A stretch of DNA of 64,000 bases from CBDBUR01 sp965212075. GTDB lineage: Bacteria; Pseudomonadota; Alphaproteobacteria; JAPOUT01; G958296285. The stretch lies in assembly GCA_965212075.1 (NCBI GenBank), contig OZ243043.1, forward strand, positions 496,001-560,000, given 5' to 3'. This document shows, in pieces, positions 25,200 through 32,975 of the stretch. Position 1 is the stretch's first letter. Each line of letters begins with the position of its first letter. The translations under genes were made by a program, and so were the position numbers. Below the pieces are notes generated by a model. That model saw only the letters and a program-made list of their open reading frames with translations. It made no database searches and was not told the DNA's origin.

Positions 25200-25763
25200 T
25201 TACAACAAAGCCGCCGCCGCCGCTAGAGCGATTAAAGCCGCGCCGATGACCATCCACAATAAACGCGGGTCAATGACAGACGCCGCTTCTCGCGCGGATG
25301 GCGGCGTATCGCCGTGAGTCATATAATTTTCAAACGCGCCAAAGAACTGTGCGGCCATTTTGTTGGCGGTCGCGTCTATGAGCCGCTGGCCGATCTGGGC
25401 GAGCTTGCCGCCCACCGAAGCATCCACCTCATAAGCGAGCTTCGTCGCCGCTCCCTGCTCGGCCCTCTGTTCTGATAGACGGATATGAGCCGCGCCTTTG
25501 GCAAAGCCCGCTGCTCCCCCCTTGCCTTGACCCGACAGAGTAAAACTTTCGGGCTTGCGCTCATCGGACATTTCCACTTGCCCGCTGAACCTCGCGCTGA
25601 TCGGGCCGATCTTGACTTGAACCACAGCCTCAAAGCTCTGCGGCGAAGTCTGTTTGACCTCAACCGCGCCGGGGATCGTCTTGGCGAGCACGTCGGGGTC
25701 GCGCAGCGCGTCCCAGATCTGCTCGCGGGACGCCGGAATGATATATTCGCCGGATATTTTCAT
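25200..25763 (-). CDS. coxG: CoxG-type SRPBCC protein (CO dehydrogenase subunit G)
   Basis: 187 residues from ATG 25763 (MKISGEY). The START/SRPBCC domain (about 1-145) carries IPASREQIWDALRDPDVLAKTIPG and the KGAAHIRLSE and GGKLAQIGQRLID blocks that define the CoxG family. A single hydrophobic helix at the C-terminus (LLWMVIGAALIALAAAAALL) would anchor it to the membrane. CoxG is reported to recruit CO dehydrogenase to the cytoplasmic membrane and to bind quinone. It starts four bases after the antiporter-like gene upstream, which joins the antiporter and cox parts into one continuous run. Confidence 0.9.
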   Translation of the reverse strand: MKISGEYIIPASREQIWDALRDPDVLAKTIPGAVEVKQTSPQSFEAVVQVKIGPISARFSGQVEMSDERKPESFTLSGQGKGGAAGFAKGAAHIRLSEQRAEQGAATKLAYEVDASVGGKLAQIGQRLIDATANKMAAQFFGAFENYMTHGDTPPSAREAASVIDPRLLWMVIGAALIALAAAAALL

Positions 25764-25767
25764 CGCG

Positions 25768-27489
25768 CTAATTATACACAAATAGCATCGCGATGGCGAG
25801 CAGAACAGATATCCATGTTGCCATAAATTCTACCGGATGCTCGGCAGCGAACCAGCCCTGAGGCTCAAACAGATTGCGCAGCAGGTCGGTGCTGCCTTGC
25901 CGCAGCACATTGCCGCGCCGCAAGGTCTCACGCCGGATTTGGGCGAAACGCTCCTGATATTCGTGGATGATGAAGCGCGGCACCGCGCGGGTGAACCAGT
26001 CAGTGTCAAGATTGATGGCGCGCATTTCGGGCGGATAGATTCCGCTCAACACCAGAGTCGAAAAGGCGAGCGCTGAGAAAATCAGCAGTTCAAGCTGCGA
26101 AATCACATGAGCGGTTTCGTAGGGAGAATAATCTATCGCATAAGGGAGAAGGCCGTAAAGCAGATCGGGCGCAACGCCGAGACCTACGCACAACACAGCA
26201 GCCAGCCCCATCGCGATCAGCATATGAGGCGGCGCCTCGCGCACGCGCCAGCCATTATCATGCGCAAAAAATGCGAAATAGGGAATTTTAATCCCCGAAT
26301 GGTGAAACACACCCGCTGAGGCAAACAGCAAAATAAACCAGACGATGATATATTCGTTTTGCAATGTCGCATCAATCGTCATGCTTTTGGATATAAAGCC
26401 GGAGAAAAGCGGAAAGGCCGAAATGGATGCCGCGCCAATGACGCAGAAGAACATCGTGAGCGGCATGGATTTATATAGCCCGCCGAGTTGAGTCGCCTTT
26501 GCGGTTCCGGTGCGCATGATCACCGCACCGATGCTCATAAACAGGAGCGCTTTATAAATGATATGGCAAAAGGCATGCGCGACCGCGCCATTGATGGCGA
26601 GCTTTGTGCCGATGCCCACGCCAACGACCATAAAGCCCAGCTGGTTATTGAGGCTGTAAGCCAAAACGCGGCGCAGATCGTTTTCAATAACCGCATAAAA
26701 GATCGGGAACAGGGTCATCGCCGCGCCGATATAAATTAAAATCTCGGTGCCCGGAAAGCCGCGCGCCAAAGCATAAATGGCGAGCTTCGTCGTGAAAGCT
26801 GACAAAAACACCGTGCCGGAAATGGACGCTTCGGGATAGGCGTCCTGCAGCCAATTATGCACCAGCGGAAAGGCGGCTTTGATCCCAAACGCCGCAAAAA
26901 TCAGCAGGCCGGTTATGTTCGTCAGGCCGATTTCGTCAAACATGATTGACGAATTTTGCTGAATATAGATGATAACACCGGCAAGCAGCAGCAGGCCGGA
27001 GATCACCTGCATTATCAAATAGCGAAACGCCGCTAGGTTGGCGGCCTTCGTGCGCGCCGCAAGCAGAATACCGACAGATGAAAGGCTTGTCATTTCCCAG
27101 AAAACAAACAGCGAGATCAGATCACCGGCGAGGCTCGCGGCGATCGCCGATCCGATATAAAGACAAGCGGCCAATTGCTCAAGCGGGTCGCGCAAATGCC
27201 AGGCAAAGATCATGCCCAAAATGCCCGCGATGAAAAAGATCGTCGCAAAAACTCGCGACAAAGCATCAATGCGCGCGATCGCTAATGTATGTCCGAGGGC
27301 GTCAATGCGCCCATCTACGCCTTCAGGCGCGAGCCACAATAAAACCAGCCCCATAGCTGGCAAGGCCACGAGATAGACTTTGCGCATTACGCCGCGCGGC
27401 AACAACAGCAGAAAGGGCGCTGCCGCGAGCATAAATAAAGACGGCATGATCGGTGTCACCATGCCCGCAAATTCGCTCAAAAGATTCAT
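25768..27489 (-). CDS. Proton-translocating antiporter-like subunit (NuoL/MrpA-D type), third copy
   Basis: 573 residues with about 14-15 membrane helices of the PF00361 family. The key charged residues of the channel are present: Glu in LFVFWEMTSLSS (TM5), Lys in GIKAAFPLVHNWLQDA (TM7), and His/Lys in HAFCHIIYKALLF (TM8). The C-terminal extension (about 490-573) has a long basic stretch and a last helix. It could replace the missing N-terminal NuoL-like part of MrpA or act as an extra MrpD. It overlaps the 121-residue gene upstream by four bases and stops four bases before coxG. Confidence 0.85.
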   Translation of the reverse strand: MNLLSEFAGMVTPIMPSLFMLAAAPFLLLLPRGVMRKVYLVALPAMGLVLLWLAPEGVDGRIDALGHTLAIARIDALSRVFATIFFIAGILGMIFAWHLRDPLEQLAACLYIGSAIAASLAGDLISLFVFWEMTSLSSVGILLAARTKAANLAAFRYLIMQVISGLLLLAGVIIYIQQNSSIMFDEIGLTNITGLLIFAAFGIKAAFPLVHNWLQDAYPEASISGTVFLSAFTTKLAIYALARGFPGTEILIYIGAAMTLFPIFYAVIENDLRRVLAYSLNNQLGFMVVGVGIGTKLAINGAVAHAFCHIIYKALLFMSIGAVIMRTGTAKATQLGGLYKSMPLTMFFCVIGAASISAFPLFSGFISKSMTIDATLQNEYIIVWFILLFASAGVFHHSGIKIPYFAFFAHDNGWRVREAPPHMLIAMGLAAVLCVGLGVAPDLLYGLLPYAIDYSPYETAHVISQLELLIFSALAFSTLVLSGIYPPEMRAINLDTDWFTRAVPRFIIHEYQERFAQIRRETLRRGNVLRQGSTDLLRNLFEPQGWFAAEHPVEFMATWISVLLAIAMLFVYN

Positions 27490-27851
27490 TCTAGCTCCTC
27501 ATCTTTTTCGGACCAATCGCTGGGCATCGGCTCAATCAGAGGAGGCCGCTCGCGCAGATCGTCATAATAAGTTTCCGGCCTTTTCAGAAAAATTCTCATC
27601 AGCCGCGCCGCCATCACGAGAAACACCGCCATCACAAAGCCGTAGACGCCGAACCATCCGGCAAAGCCGCTATGCGGCGCGTCGTCTAGCGCGCGCGTGA
27701 GAAAATCAACCGCGACCAGCAGCGCTGCGATGCCGACAACCAGCCAAAACACCAAGCGCCCGCCGCGCTTTGTGCCGAGCGGCAATATCTTGATGCCGAG
27801 CGGATGATAATTTTCGGTTTGTTGACGCGGCTGCTCGTGATGTTCGCTCAT
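27486..27851 (-). CDS. Small two-helix membrane protein of the antiporter cluster
   Basis: 121 residues. A His/Gln-rich hydrophilic start (about 1-30) is followed by two hydrophobic helices (about 34-52 and 65-85), then an acidic C-terminal tail rich in Pro and Glu. I recognise no family. It is locked into the operon by four-base overlaps on both sides (ATGA type), so it is very probably translated and a subunit or assembly factor of the same membrane complex. It has no counterpart among the seven classical Mrp subunits A-G. Confidence 0.75.
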   Translation of the reverse strand: MSEHHEQPRQQTENYHPLGIKILPLGTKRGGRLVFWLVVGIAALLVAVDFLTRALDDAPHSGFAGWFGVYGFVMAVFLVMAARLMRIFLKRPETYYDDLRERPPLIEPMPSDWSEKDEELE

Positions 27852-29362
27852 TTTGCGGCCTCCACGCGCTCAAATTGAATCGTGCCGAGAAAATCGGCGA
27901 TGGGTTCTAGCATAAAAAACAAAGCGAGGCATCCGATGGCAGTGAGCACTGGCGGCAGCACGCAAAGAAAAGGTGCGCGGGTGATGCCATCTTGCTGCTC
28001 GTGCGGTGAGGCAAATCCGCGCAAGCCTAGCGGGATCAGATAGATCGCATTGAGCAGCGAGCTCAAGATCAGCACGGCGAGCGCGAACCAAGTGGCGCTC
28101 GCGGCGGAGGCTTCCAGCAGCATCCATTTGCTCCACATGCCCGCGAGCGGCGGCAGGCCGGTAATGCTCATCGCGCCGACCAAGAAGGCGATGAAAATTG
28201 CGGGCATGGCCCAGCCCAGTCCGATCATTTCGCTGATATTTTTTTTGTGGGTGTTGGTGTAGATGGCACCGGCGCACATGAACAAAGTGATTTTGCCGAA
28301 GGCGTGGGTAAGGATATGCAGCGCCGCGCCGATGGCGGCGAGCGGCGTCGCGAGTGCCAGCCCCAAAGTAATGTAGGATAATTGGCTGACGGTGGAGTAG
28401 GCTAGTCTGGCTTTGAGGTCGGTTTTTGTCAGCGCGATCACGGATGCGGCAAGCACTGAAAATCCGGCGACCCAGACGAGCCAGTCTGATGCGCCGGTAT
28501 TTTTCAAGAATGAAAGGCCAAAAATATAGATGCCGGTTTTGAGGACGACAAACACGCCGGCCTTGACGACGGCGACCGCATGGAGCAGCGCGCTGACCGG
28601 TGTCGGCGCGACCATCGCCGCGGGCAGCCAGCGATGGAAAGGCATCAGAGCGGCTTTGCCGGTGCCGAATACAAATAAAGCGAGCAATCCGGAAATCATC
28701 AGAGGCGTCATCTCTTTGGGCAAGATGCCGCCTGCGGTGAAATCCAGAGTTTTCGCCAGCGACCATGTCCAGATCATCGCGACGAGAAACAGGCCGATGG
28801 AGGTTGCCAGCAAAATCGCCATATAGGTGCGTCCGCCTGCGCGCGCTTCGGGGGTTTGTTTATGCGCCACCAGCGGCCATGTTGAGAGCGTTAAAATCTC
28901 ATAAAAGATAAACAAAGTGAGCAGATTGGCCGCAAGCGCAATGCCCAAAGTTGCCGAAATCGCAATGGCAAAGAAAACATAAAATCTTGTTTGGCGCTCT
29001 TCTTGGTTGCCGCGCATATAGCCAAAAGAATAAAGCGAATTGATGATCCATAATCCCGACGCGATCAGCGCAAATAATAAGCCAAGGGGCTCTACTTTCC
29101 ACGCAAGGGCGATGCCGGGCAGCAGATCAAACAGAGCGAAGCTATGCTGCGCGCCGTCTAGATGTTCGCCAAGCAGGCGGATCACAAGCAGCAAAGTCGC
29201 GCCCGCCGTGATGAGCGTCGCGCCTTCGCGCAAATTCGGCCAGCGCTGGAGCAATAAAATTAGCGCGATGCCAGCCAGAGGCGCTGCGATGATCCAAAGC
29301 AATAATGAATCACCGGAGAAGGCAGATAGGGAAAAAGCAGAAGTGATAAAGCTGATGTTCAT
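27848..29362 (-). CDS. Proton-translocating antiporter-like subunit (MrpD/NuoM-N type), second copy
   Basis: 504 residues, about 14 membrane helices. The TM5 Glu lies in LFIFYEILTLST, the TM7 Lys in GTGKAALMPFHRWLPAAM, and PTPVSALLHAVAVVKAGVF carries the TM8 His and Lys. These residues form the proton path in complex I and Mrp antiporters. The gene overlaps both neighbours by four bases. It is a different sequence from the other two D-like subunits in the run, so this is not a recent duplication. The role is ion pumping or Na+(K+)/H+ exchange in the cytoplasmic membrane. Confidence 0.88.
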   Translation of the reverse strand: MNISFITSAFSLSAFSGDSLLLWIIAAPLAGIALILLLQRWPNLREGATLITAGATLLLVIRLLGEHLDGAQHSFALFDLLPGIALAWKVEPLGLLFALIASGLWIINSLYSFGYMRGNQEERQTRFYVFFAIAISATLGIALAANLLTLFIFYEILTLSTWPLVAHKQTPEARAGGRTYMAILLATSIGLFLVAMIWTWSLAKTLDFTAGGILPKEMTPLMISGLLALFVFGTGKAALMPFHRWLPAAMVAPTPVSALLHAVAVVKAGVFVVLKTGIYIFGLSFLKNTGASDWLVWVAGFSVLAASVIALTKTDLKARLAYSTVSQLSYITLGLALATPLAAIGAALHILTHAFGKITLFMCAGAIYTNTHKKNISEMIGLGWAMPAIFIAFLVGAMSITGLPPLAGMWSKWMLLEASAASATWFALAVLILSSLLNAIYLIPLGLRGFASPHEQQDGITRAPFLCVLPPVLTAIGCLALFFMLEPIADFLGTIQFERVEAAK

Positions 29363-30879
29363 GGCAGCACGATGGTTGCAGGTTGTGCGGCGCGCTCTAA
29401 TAAAATTTCTGCAGCCATATCCGACATGAGCAGAGGCACTCTTGTGTCAATGCCAAAATAAATTGTCGCCAGCGCCATCAGCAGAGCGGGCGCGATCATG
29501 GATAAAGGCGCGTCTTTTTCTTTTTCCGCATTTTGCGGCGCTGAAGGCGGCGCCATAAAATAAATCGCCTGAATAATTTTGCCAACATAGATCGCGGTCA
29601 GCAGAGATGCCGCGACGACCAAAAACGCGATCCAGAACTGATCTTTATCAAGTGCGGCTTCCACAAGCACCCATTTGCTGATGAAGCCCGATGTCAGCGG
29701 CACGCCAACGAGGCTCGCACCGGCGAGCAGGATCGTAGCCGCCGTCCAAGGCTGCCGCGCGCCAAGACCGGCGATGGACGCCAAAGTGATCTGGCTTTGC
29801 CGCAGCACGATGGCACCGACGGCCATGAACAAAGCGGCTTTCATAAATGCGTGATTAAAAATATGCAGAAAGGCTGCGGCGACACCTGCGCGCGTTTCAA
29901 GGCTAAAAGCGAGCATCATGAAGCTGATCTGCGCGACGCTTGACCAGGCAAAAATGCGCCGCAAATCCACTTGAAAAATCGCGACCGCAGATGCGACGAA
30001 CATGCCGATCATCGCCAGCGGCAGAATGAGCCATTCCAATATGATCTGCCCGAACGCAAATTCGGCGCCGAACACGGACAAAAGAAAACGGATCAGCGCA
30101 TAGATAGCGGCTTTGGTTGCTGAAGCCGCGAGGAAGGCCGTGACGGCGCTGGGCGCGAATGTATAGGCATTGGGCAGCCAGAAATGCAGCGGGAAGAGCG
30201 CAATTTTGAGTCCCAGCCCTGTGATAATGAGGGCAAAACCGGCTTGCACCGCGCGATTGTCGCCGAGCAGAGGAATGCGCTCGGCAAGGTCGGCCATATT
30301 CAAGGTTCCGGTGGTGGCATATAAAAAGCCAATGCCCAAAACAAAGAAAGTCGCGCCGATCGTGCCCAGCACGAGATAATTATATGACGCGATCAAAGCG
30401 CGGCGATCTTTCGCGCTGCCGAGCGCGATCAGCACATAGGCTGAAAGCGACGAGATTTCTAAAAAGACGAACATGTTGAACGCATCACCCGTCGCGGCGA
30501 CACCCATCAAACCGCTGAGAGAGAGCAGAAAACAGATATAAAAATAAATGCGCTGCTCCGGAGCGATCTCATGAGTGATTGACCGGCGCGCAAAAAACAA
30601 TACCACGCTTGCCACCGCCGAGATTGTCAGCATGATGAGCGCGCTGGCTGCGTCAATGCGAAATTCAATGCCGAGCGGCGGCGCATAGCCGCCAATATGA
30701 TAGGAGATCACTGCGCCGGAAGAGGTCTGGGCCGCCAGCCAAACCGAGGCGGCAAAACTGGCAGCACTCGCCAGAAAAGCGAAAAGCCACACAAAGTTTA
30801 AGAACCGCGCAAACAAAAAACATGTCGGTGCAGCCAAAAGCGGGATCACAGCGGCAAGAATGGGCAAATGCGCTGTCAT
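29359..30879 (-). CDS. mnhD: Na+/H+ antiporter subunit D (MnhD/MrpD)
   Basis: 506 residues, about 14 membrane helices of the PF00361 antiporter fold. TM5 Glu is in MFVFLEISSLSAY, TM7 Lys in LGLKIALFPLHFWLPNAY, and TM8 Lys in AASATKAAIYAL; HIFNHAFMKAALFMAVGA is the later His/Lys block. It directly follows mnhC with a four-base overlap, the position of MrpD in classical Mrp operons, so this copy is the best candidate for the true MrpD. Mrp complexes exchange Na+ or K+ for H+ and support alkaline and salt tolerance. Confidence 0.9.
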   Translation of the reverse strand: MTAHLPILAAVIPLLAAPTCFLFARFLNFVWLFAFLASAASFAASVWLAAQTSSGAVISYHIGGYAPPLGIEFRIDAASALIMLTISAVASVVLFFARRSITHEIAPEQRIYFYICFLLSLSGLMGVAATGDAFNMFVFLEISSLSAYVLIALGSAKDRRALIASYNYLVLGTIGATFFVLGIGFLYATTGTLNMADLAERIPLLGDNRAVQAGFALIITGLGLKIALFPLHFWLPNAYTFAPSAVTAFLAASATKAAIYALIRFLLSVFGAEFAFGQIILEWLILPLAMIGMFVASAVAIFQVDLRRIFAWSSVAQISFMMLAFSLETRAGVAAAFLHIFNHAFMKAALFMAVGAIVLRQSQITLASIAGLGARQPWTAATILLAGASLVGVPLTSGFISKWVLVEAALDKDQFWIAFLVVAASLLTAIYVGKIIQAIYFMAPPSAPQNAEKEKDAPLSMIAPALLMALATIYFGIDTRVPLLMSDMAAEILLERAAQPATIVLP

Positions 30880-31280
30880 GATGCGCTGTCCATATCGGCG
30901 ATGTCGGTCGCTTCAATGGAGCCGTAAGCCTCGCTGATGCGCGTGGCAAGCGCGAGTGCAAGCGCCATCGTTGAAACGCCGACGACAATCGCCGTCAGAA
31001 TCAGCACATGAGGCAGCGGATTCACATAAACCGCATCATCGCCAGTGATGATCGGCGGCTGGCCGTCCTGAATGATGCCCAGCGAAATATAAAATAAAAA
31101 CACACCGTTTTGAAATATGCTCAGCCCAATGATTTTTTTAATCAAATTGGGGCGGCTCGTCACGGTATAAAATCCGATGGTCACCAGAGCGATGGCCGCG
31201 AAATAATTATAATGCCCAAGCGCAAAGCGCAAACTTGATGCGAAGTCAAGTGATGCGATAAATTCTGCGATAAATTCCAT
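30876..31280 (-). CDS. mnhC: Na+/H+ antiporter subunit C (MnhC/MrpC, NuoK-like)
   Basis: 134 residues, three membrane helices. GFYTVTSRPNLIKKIIGLSIFQNGVFLFYI is recognisably NuoK/MrpC, and NPLPHVLILTAIVVGVSTMALALAL is the strongly conserved C-terminal helix pair (PxPQALVLTAIVIG in most relatives; here His replaces Gln). It forms part of the membrane proton path next to subunit D. It lies 16 bp after mnhB and overlaps mnhD by four bases. An acidic tail (DIADMDSAS) follows the last helix. Confidence 0.92.
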   Translation of the reverse strand: MEFIAEFIASLDFASSLRFALGHYNYFAAIALVTIGFYTVTSRPNLIKKIIGLSIFQNGVFLFYISLGIIQDGQPPIITGDDAVYVNPLPHVLILTAIVVGVSTMALALALATRISEAYGSIEATDIADMDSAS

Positions 31281-31296
31281 GCCGCGCTTCTGCTCC

Positions 31297-31725
31297 TTAT
31301 CGGTATTGTCTGCCTGTGAAGCTGCGAAAAATCACGATCATCGTTGAGGCAACGGTCACACCCACGCCGACTTCCACAAGAAAAATGCCCAAATGTCGGC
31401 CGGCGCGCGCGGTTTCGGCAAGCGGCGCATAGTCAAGGAATGCGCCGCCAAAAATCATGCACATTACGCCCACGCCGCCATAAATCAATGTGCCGGCTGC
31501 CATCGCAAAATGCAGGCTGCGCATCGGAAAAATTTTGCGTACCGTCGCGATGCCTAGAACCAGTCCATATAGCAAAGCGCTGGTCGCAAAAATCACGCCG
31601 GCTTGAAAGCCGCCGCCCGGGCCGTAATCTCCGTGAAATTGGACATAAAGCGCGAACAGAAAAATCGGTGGCCCCAGCACAGCCGCCGTCACACGCAAGA
31701 TCACATGTTCCATTATATGTTTCAT
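31297..31725 (-). CDS. mnhB: Na+/H+ antiporter subunit B (MnhB/MrpB)
   Basis: 142 residues, four membrane helices. The family motif is FHGDYGPGGGFQAGVI near residue 29-44, and VEVGVGVTVASTMIVIF matches the last helix. Starts at 31725 and 31713 are both ATG; the first overlaps the upstream stop by four bases and is favoured. A 16-bp gap separates it from mnhC, the widest gap within the antiporter part of the operon. Confidence 0.92.
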   Translation of the reverse strand: MKHIMEHVILRVTAAVLGPPIFLFALYVQFHGDYGPGGGFQAGVIFATSALLYGLVLGIATVRKIFPMRSLHFAMAAGTLIYGGVGVMCMIFGGAFLDYAPLAETARAGRHLGIFLVEVGVGVTVASTMIVIFRSFTGRQYR

Positions 31726-32273
31726 GGCCGCTTATCACGCGGTATATCTCTGCCGATCAGCGCGAGCACGCCGATACCTGCAATGAAAATCACAAAGACT
31801 TCACCGAGCGTATCAAAGCCGCGATAGCTCGCCAGCACCGCAGTGACGACATTAGGCACACTGGTATCTTGCAGGCTGCGTTCAAGATAGTCCGGCGCGA
31901 TATGCATATGCACCGCCGCTGACGGGCTGCCATGCGGTGCTAAGTCAAATGTGCCGTAAAAGACAATCAAGCCGATCGCGATCATCGGCAGCAGAGCCAG
32001 ATATTGAATCCGTGTGCGCGGCTTTTCTTGTTCGGCGAGCATGGACATGGAAGCGAGCATCAATATGGTTGAAATTCCGGCGCCGACGGCGGCTTCGGTG
32101 AAGGCGACATCAACCGCCGCCAGCAAAACAAAAAGACACGCCATAGACATGCTGAAAACGCCGCCAATGATGATCGCCGAAAACAGATTGCGCATGCGCA
32201 GCATAGCGATCGCAAGCACGAGAATTATCGTCAGCAGAAAGCTGTCAATGATGAGATGGGTTTCAAAGCTCAT
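31722..32273 (-). CDS. MrpA C-terminal / MbhD-MbhE-like subunit (DUF4040)
   Basis: 183 residues from ATG 32273 (MSFETHLII); the frame is open to 32564, but that part reads through mnhG in another frame. The N-terminal two-thirds match DUF4040/MbhD (AVDVAFTEAAVGAGISTILML), and the C-terminal third matches MbhE and the end of MrpA (VPNVVTAVLASYRGFDTLGEVFVIFIAGIGVLALI). In classical Mrp operons these domains are the C-terminal part of the large MrpA. Here they stand alone, placed between subunits G and B, exactly the position of MbhD-MbhE in archaeal membrane-bound hydrogenase operons. It overlaps both neighbours by four bases. Confidence 0.87.
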   Translation of the reverse strand: MSFETHLIIDSFLLTIILVLAIAMLRMRNLFSAIIIGGVFSMSMACLFVLLAAVDVAFTEAAVGAGISTILMLASMSMLAEQEKPRTRIQYLALLPMIAIGLIVFYGTFDLAPHGSPSAAVHMHIAPDYLERSLQDTSVPNVVTAVLASYRGFDTLGEVFVIFIAGIGVLALIGRDIPRDKRP

Positions 32274-32626
32274 TTTGCGCTGCTCGTTTTCGGCTTGATT
32301 TTTGAAACCCATGCCGCATGAGCCAGTGCATGGGTTGCGGTGGGGCCGCTGATGAGAATGAACAAAAAGATCAAAGCGAGCTTGATCGCAGAAATGGACA
32401 GGCCAGCATGACAAATCAGACCCAGCAAAAGAAGTGCAGCACCGAGCGTGTCGGTCAAACCGGCGGCGTGAAGGCGTGAATAGATGTCGGGCAGGCGCAG
32501 CAGGCCGATCGCGCCAGTGACGATGAAAAACACACCGACGCTCATAAAAAACCACCCGACCCATTGCATCAAAAATGAAAGCATGGCGGGTAGAAGACTC
32601 ACTTGCGCAAAAAGATCATCAAGCAT
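32270..32626 (-). CDS. mnhG: Na+/H+ antiporter subunit G (MnhG/MrpG)
   Basis: 118 residues from ATG 32626 (MLDDLFAQ); the upstream in-frame part to 32719 is a basic repeat read from the opposite phase of the mnhF tail and is not typical. Three membrane helices. IGLLRLPDIYSRLHAAGLTDTLGA is the diagnostic MrpG block, and LFILISGPTATHALAHAA matches the end of the family. The start overlaps the mnhF stop by eight bases. Confidence 0.92.
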   Translation of the reverse strand: MLDDLFAQVSLLPAMLSFLMQWVGWFFMSVGVFFIVTGAIGLLRLPDIYSRLHAAGLTDTLGAALLLLGLICHAGLSISAIKLALIFLFILISGPTATHALAHAAWVSKIKPKTSSAK

Positions 32627-32975
32627 GATATGAATCTCCCCATGATTCTTCTTGGGATTCTTCTTGGGATTCTTCTTGAGGTTCTTCCTGAGATTCTTCT
32701 TGGGGGTCTTCTGGCCCATCCTGCTGACGCCGCTGGAAGAATATCAGCACTGTGATGGTTGAGATAAACGTAATGAGGACATAAAGCAGCGCAATATCAA
32801 GGATATTTTCAGGTGTGTCGAAAAGGAATCCGATGAGGCAGATCAGCAGCACGATTTTTGTGCCGATGGAATTGGCGGCGAGCACACGATCAAGCAAAGT
32901 CGGCCCTCCGAGCAAACGCAGAGAGGTCAGCGCAATGGCGATGAAGATAAAGATCGTGGTAATGAAAAAAGTCAT
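32619..32975 (-). CDS. mnhF: Na+/H+ antiporter subunit F (MnhF/MrpF)
   Basis: 118 residues. The first 85 residues are a normal MrpF with three helices (LRLLGGPTLLDRVLAANSIGTK is the diagnostic loop, then DIALLYVLITFISTITVLIFF). The remaining 30 residues are an acidic tail of repeated QEES/QEEP units not expected in MrpF, encoded by a 12-bp tandem repeat. The mnhG start lies inside the end of this gene, so changes in repeat number would leave mnhG intact as long as they keep the frame. The ATG overlaps the mnhE stop by four bases. Confidence 0.9.
   Translation of the reverse strand: MTFFITTIFIFIAIALTSLRLLGGPTLLDRVLAANSIGTKIVLLICLIGFLFDTPENILDIALLYVLITFISTITVLIFFQRRQQDGPEDPQEESQEEPQEESQEESQEESWGDSYHA
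32644..32712 (-). repeat. 12-bp tandem repeats at the 3' end of mnhF
   Basis: About five and a half copies of a 12-base unit, read on the minus strand as codons for Gln-Glu-Glu-Ser (one copy Pro for Ser, one Asp for Glu). They lengthen the acidic C-terminal tail of subunit F just before the mnhG start. Confidence 0.88.

Noticed and set aside
32274..32564. N-terminal extension of the MbhD-like subunit
   Set aside because: This His/Arg/Cys-rich stretch is mnhG read in the wrong frame; ATG 32273 overlaps the mnhG stop as expected.
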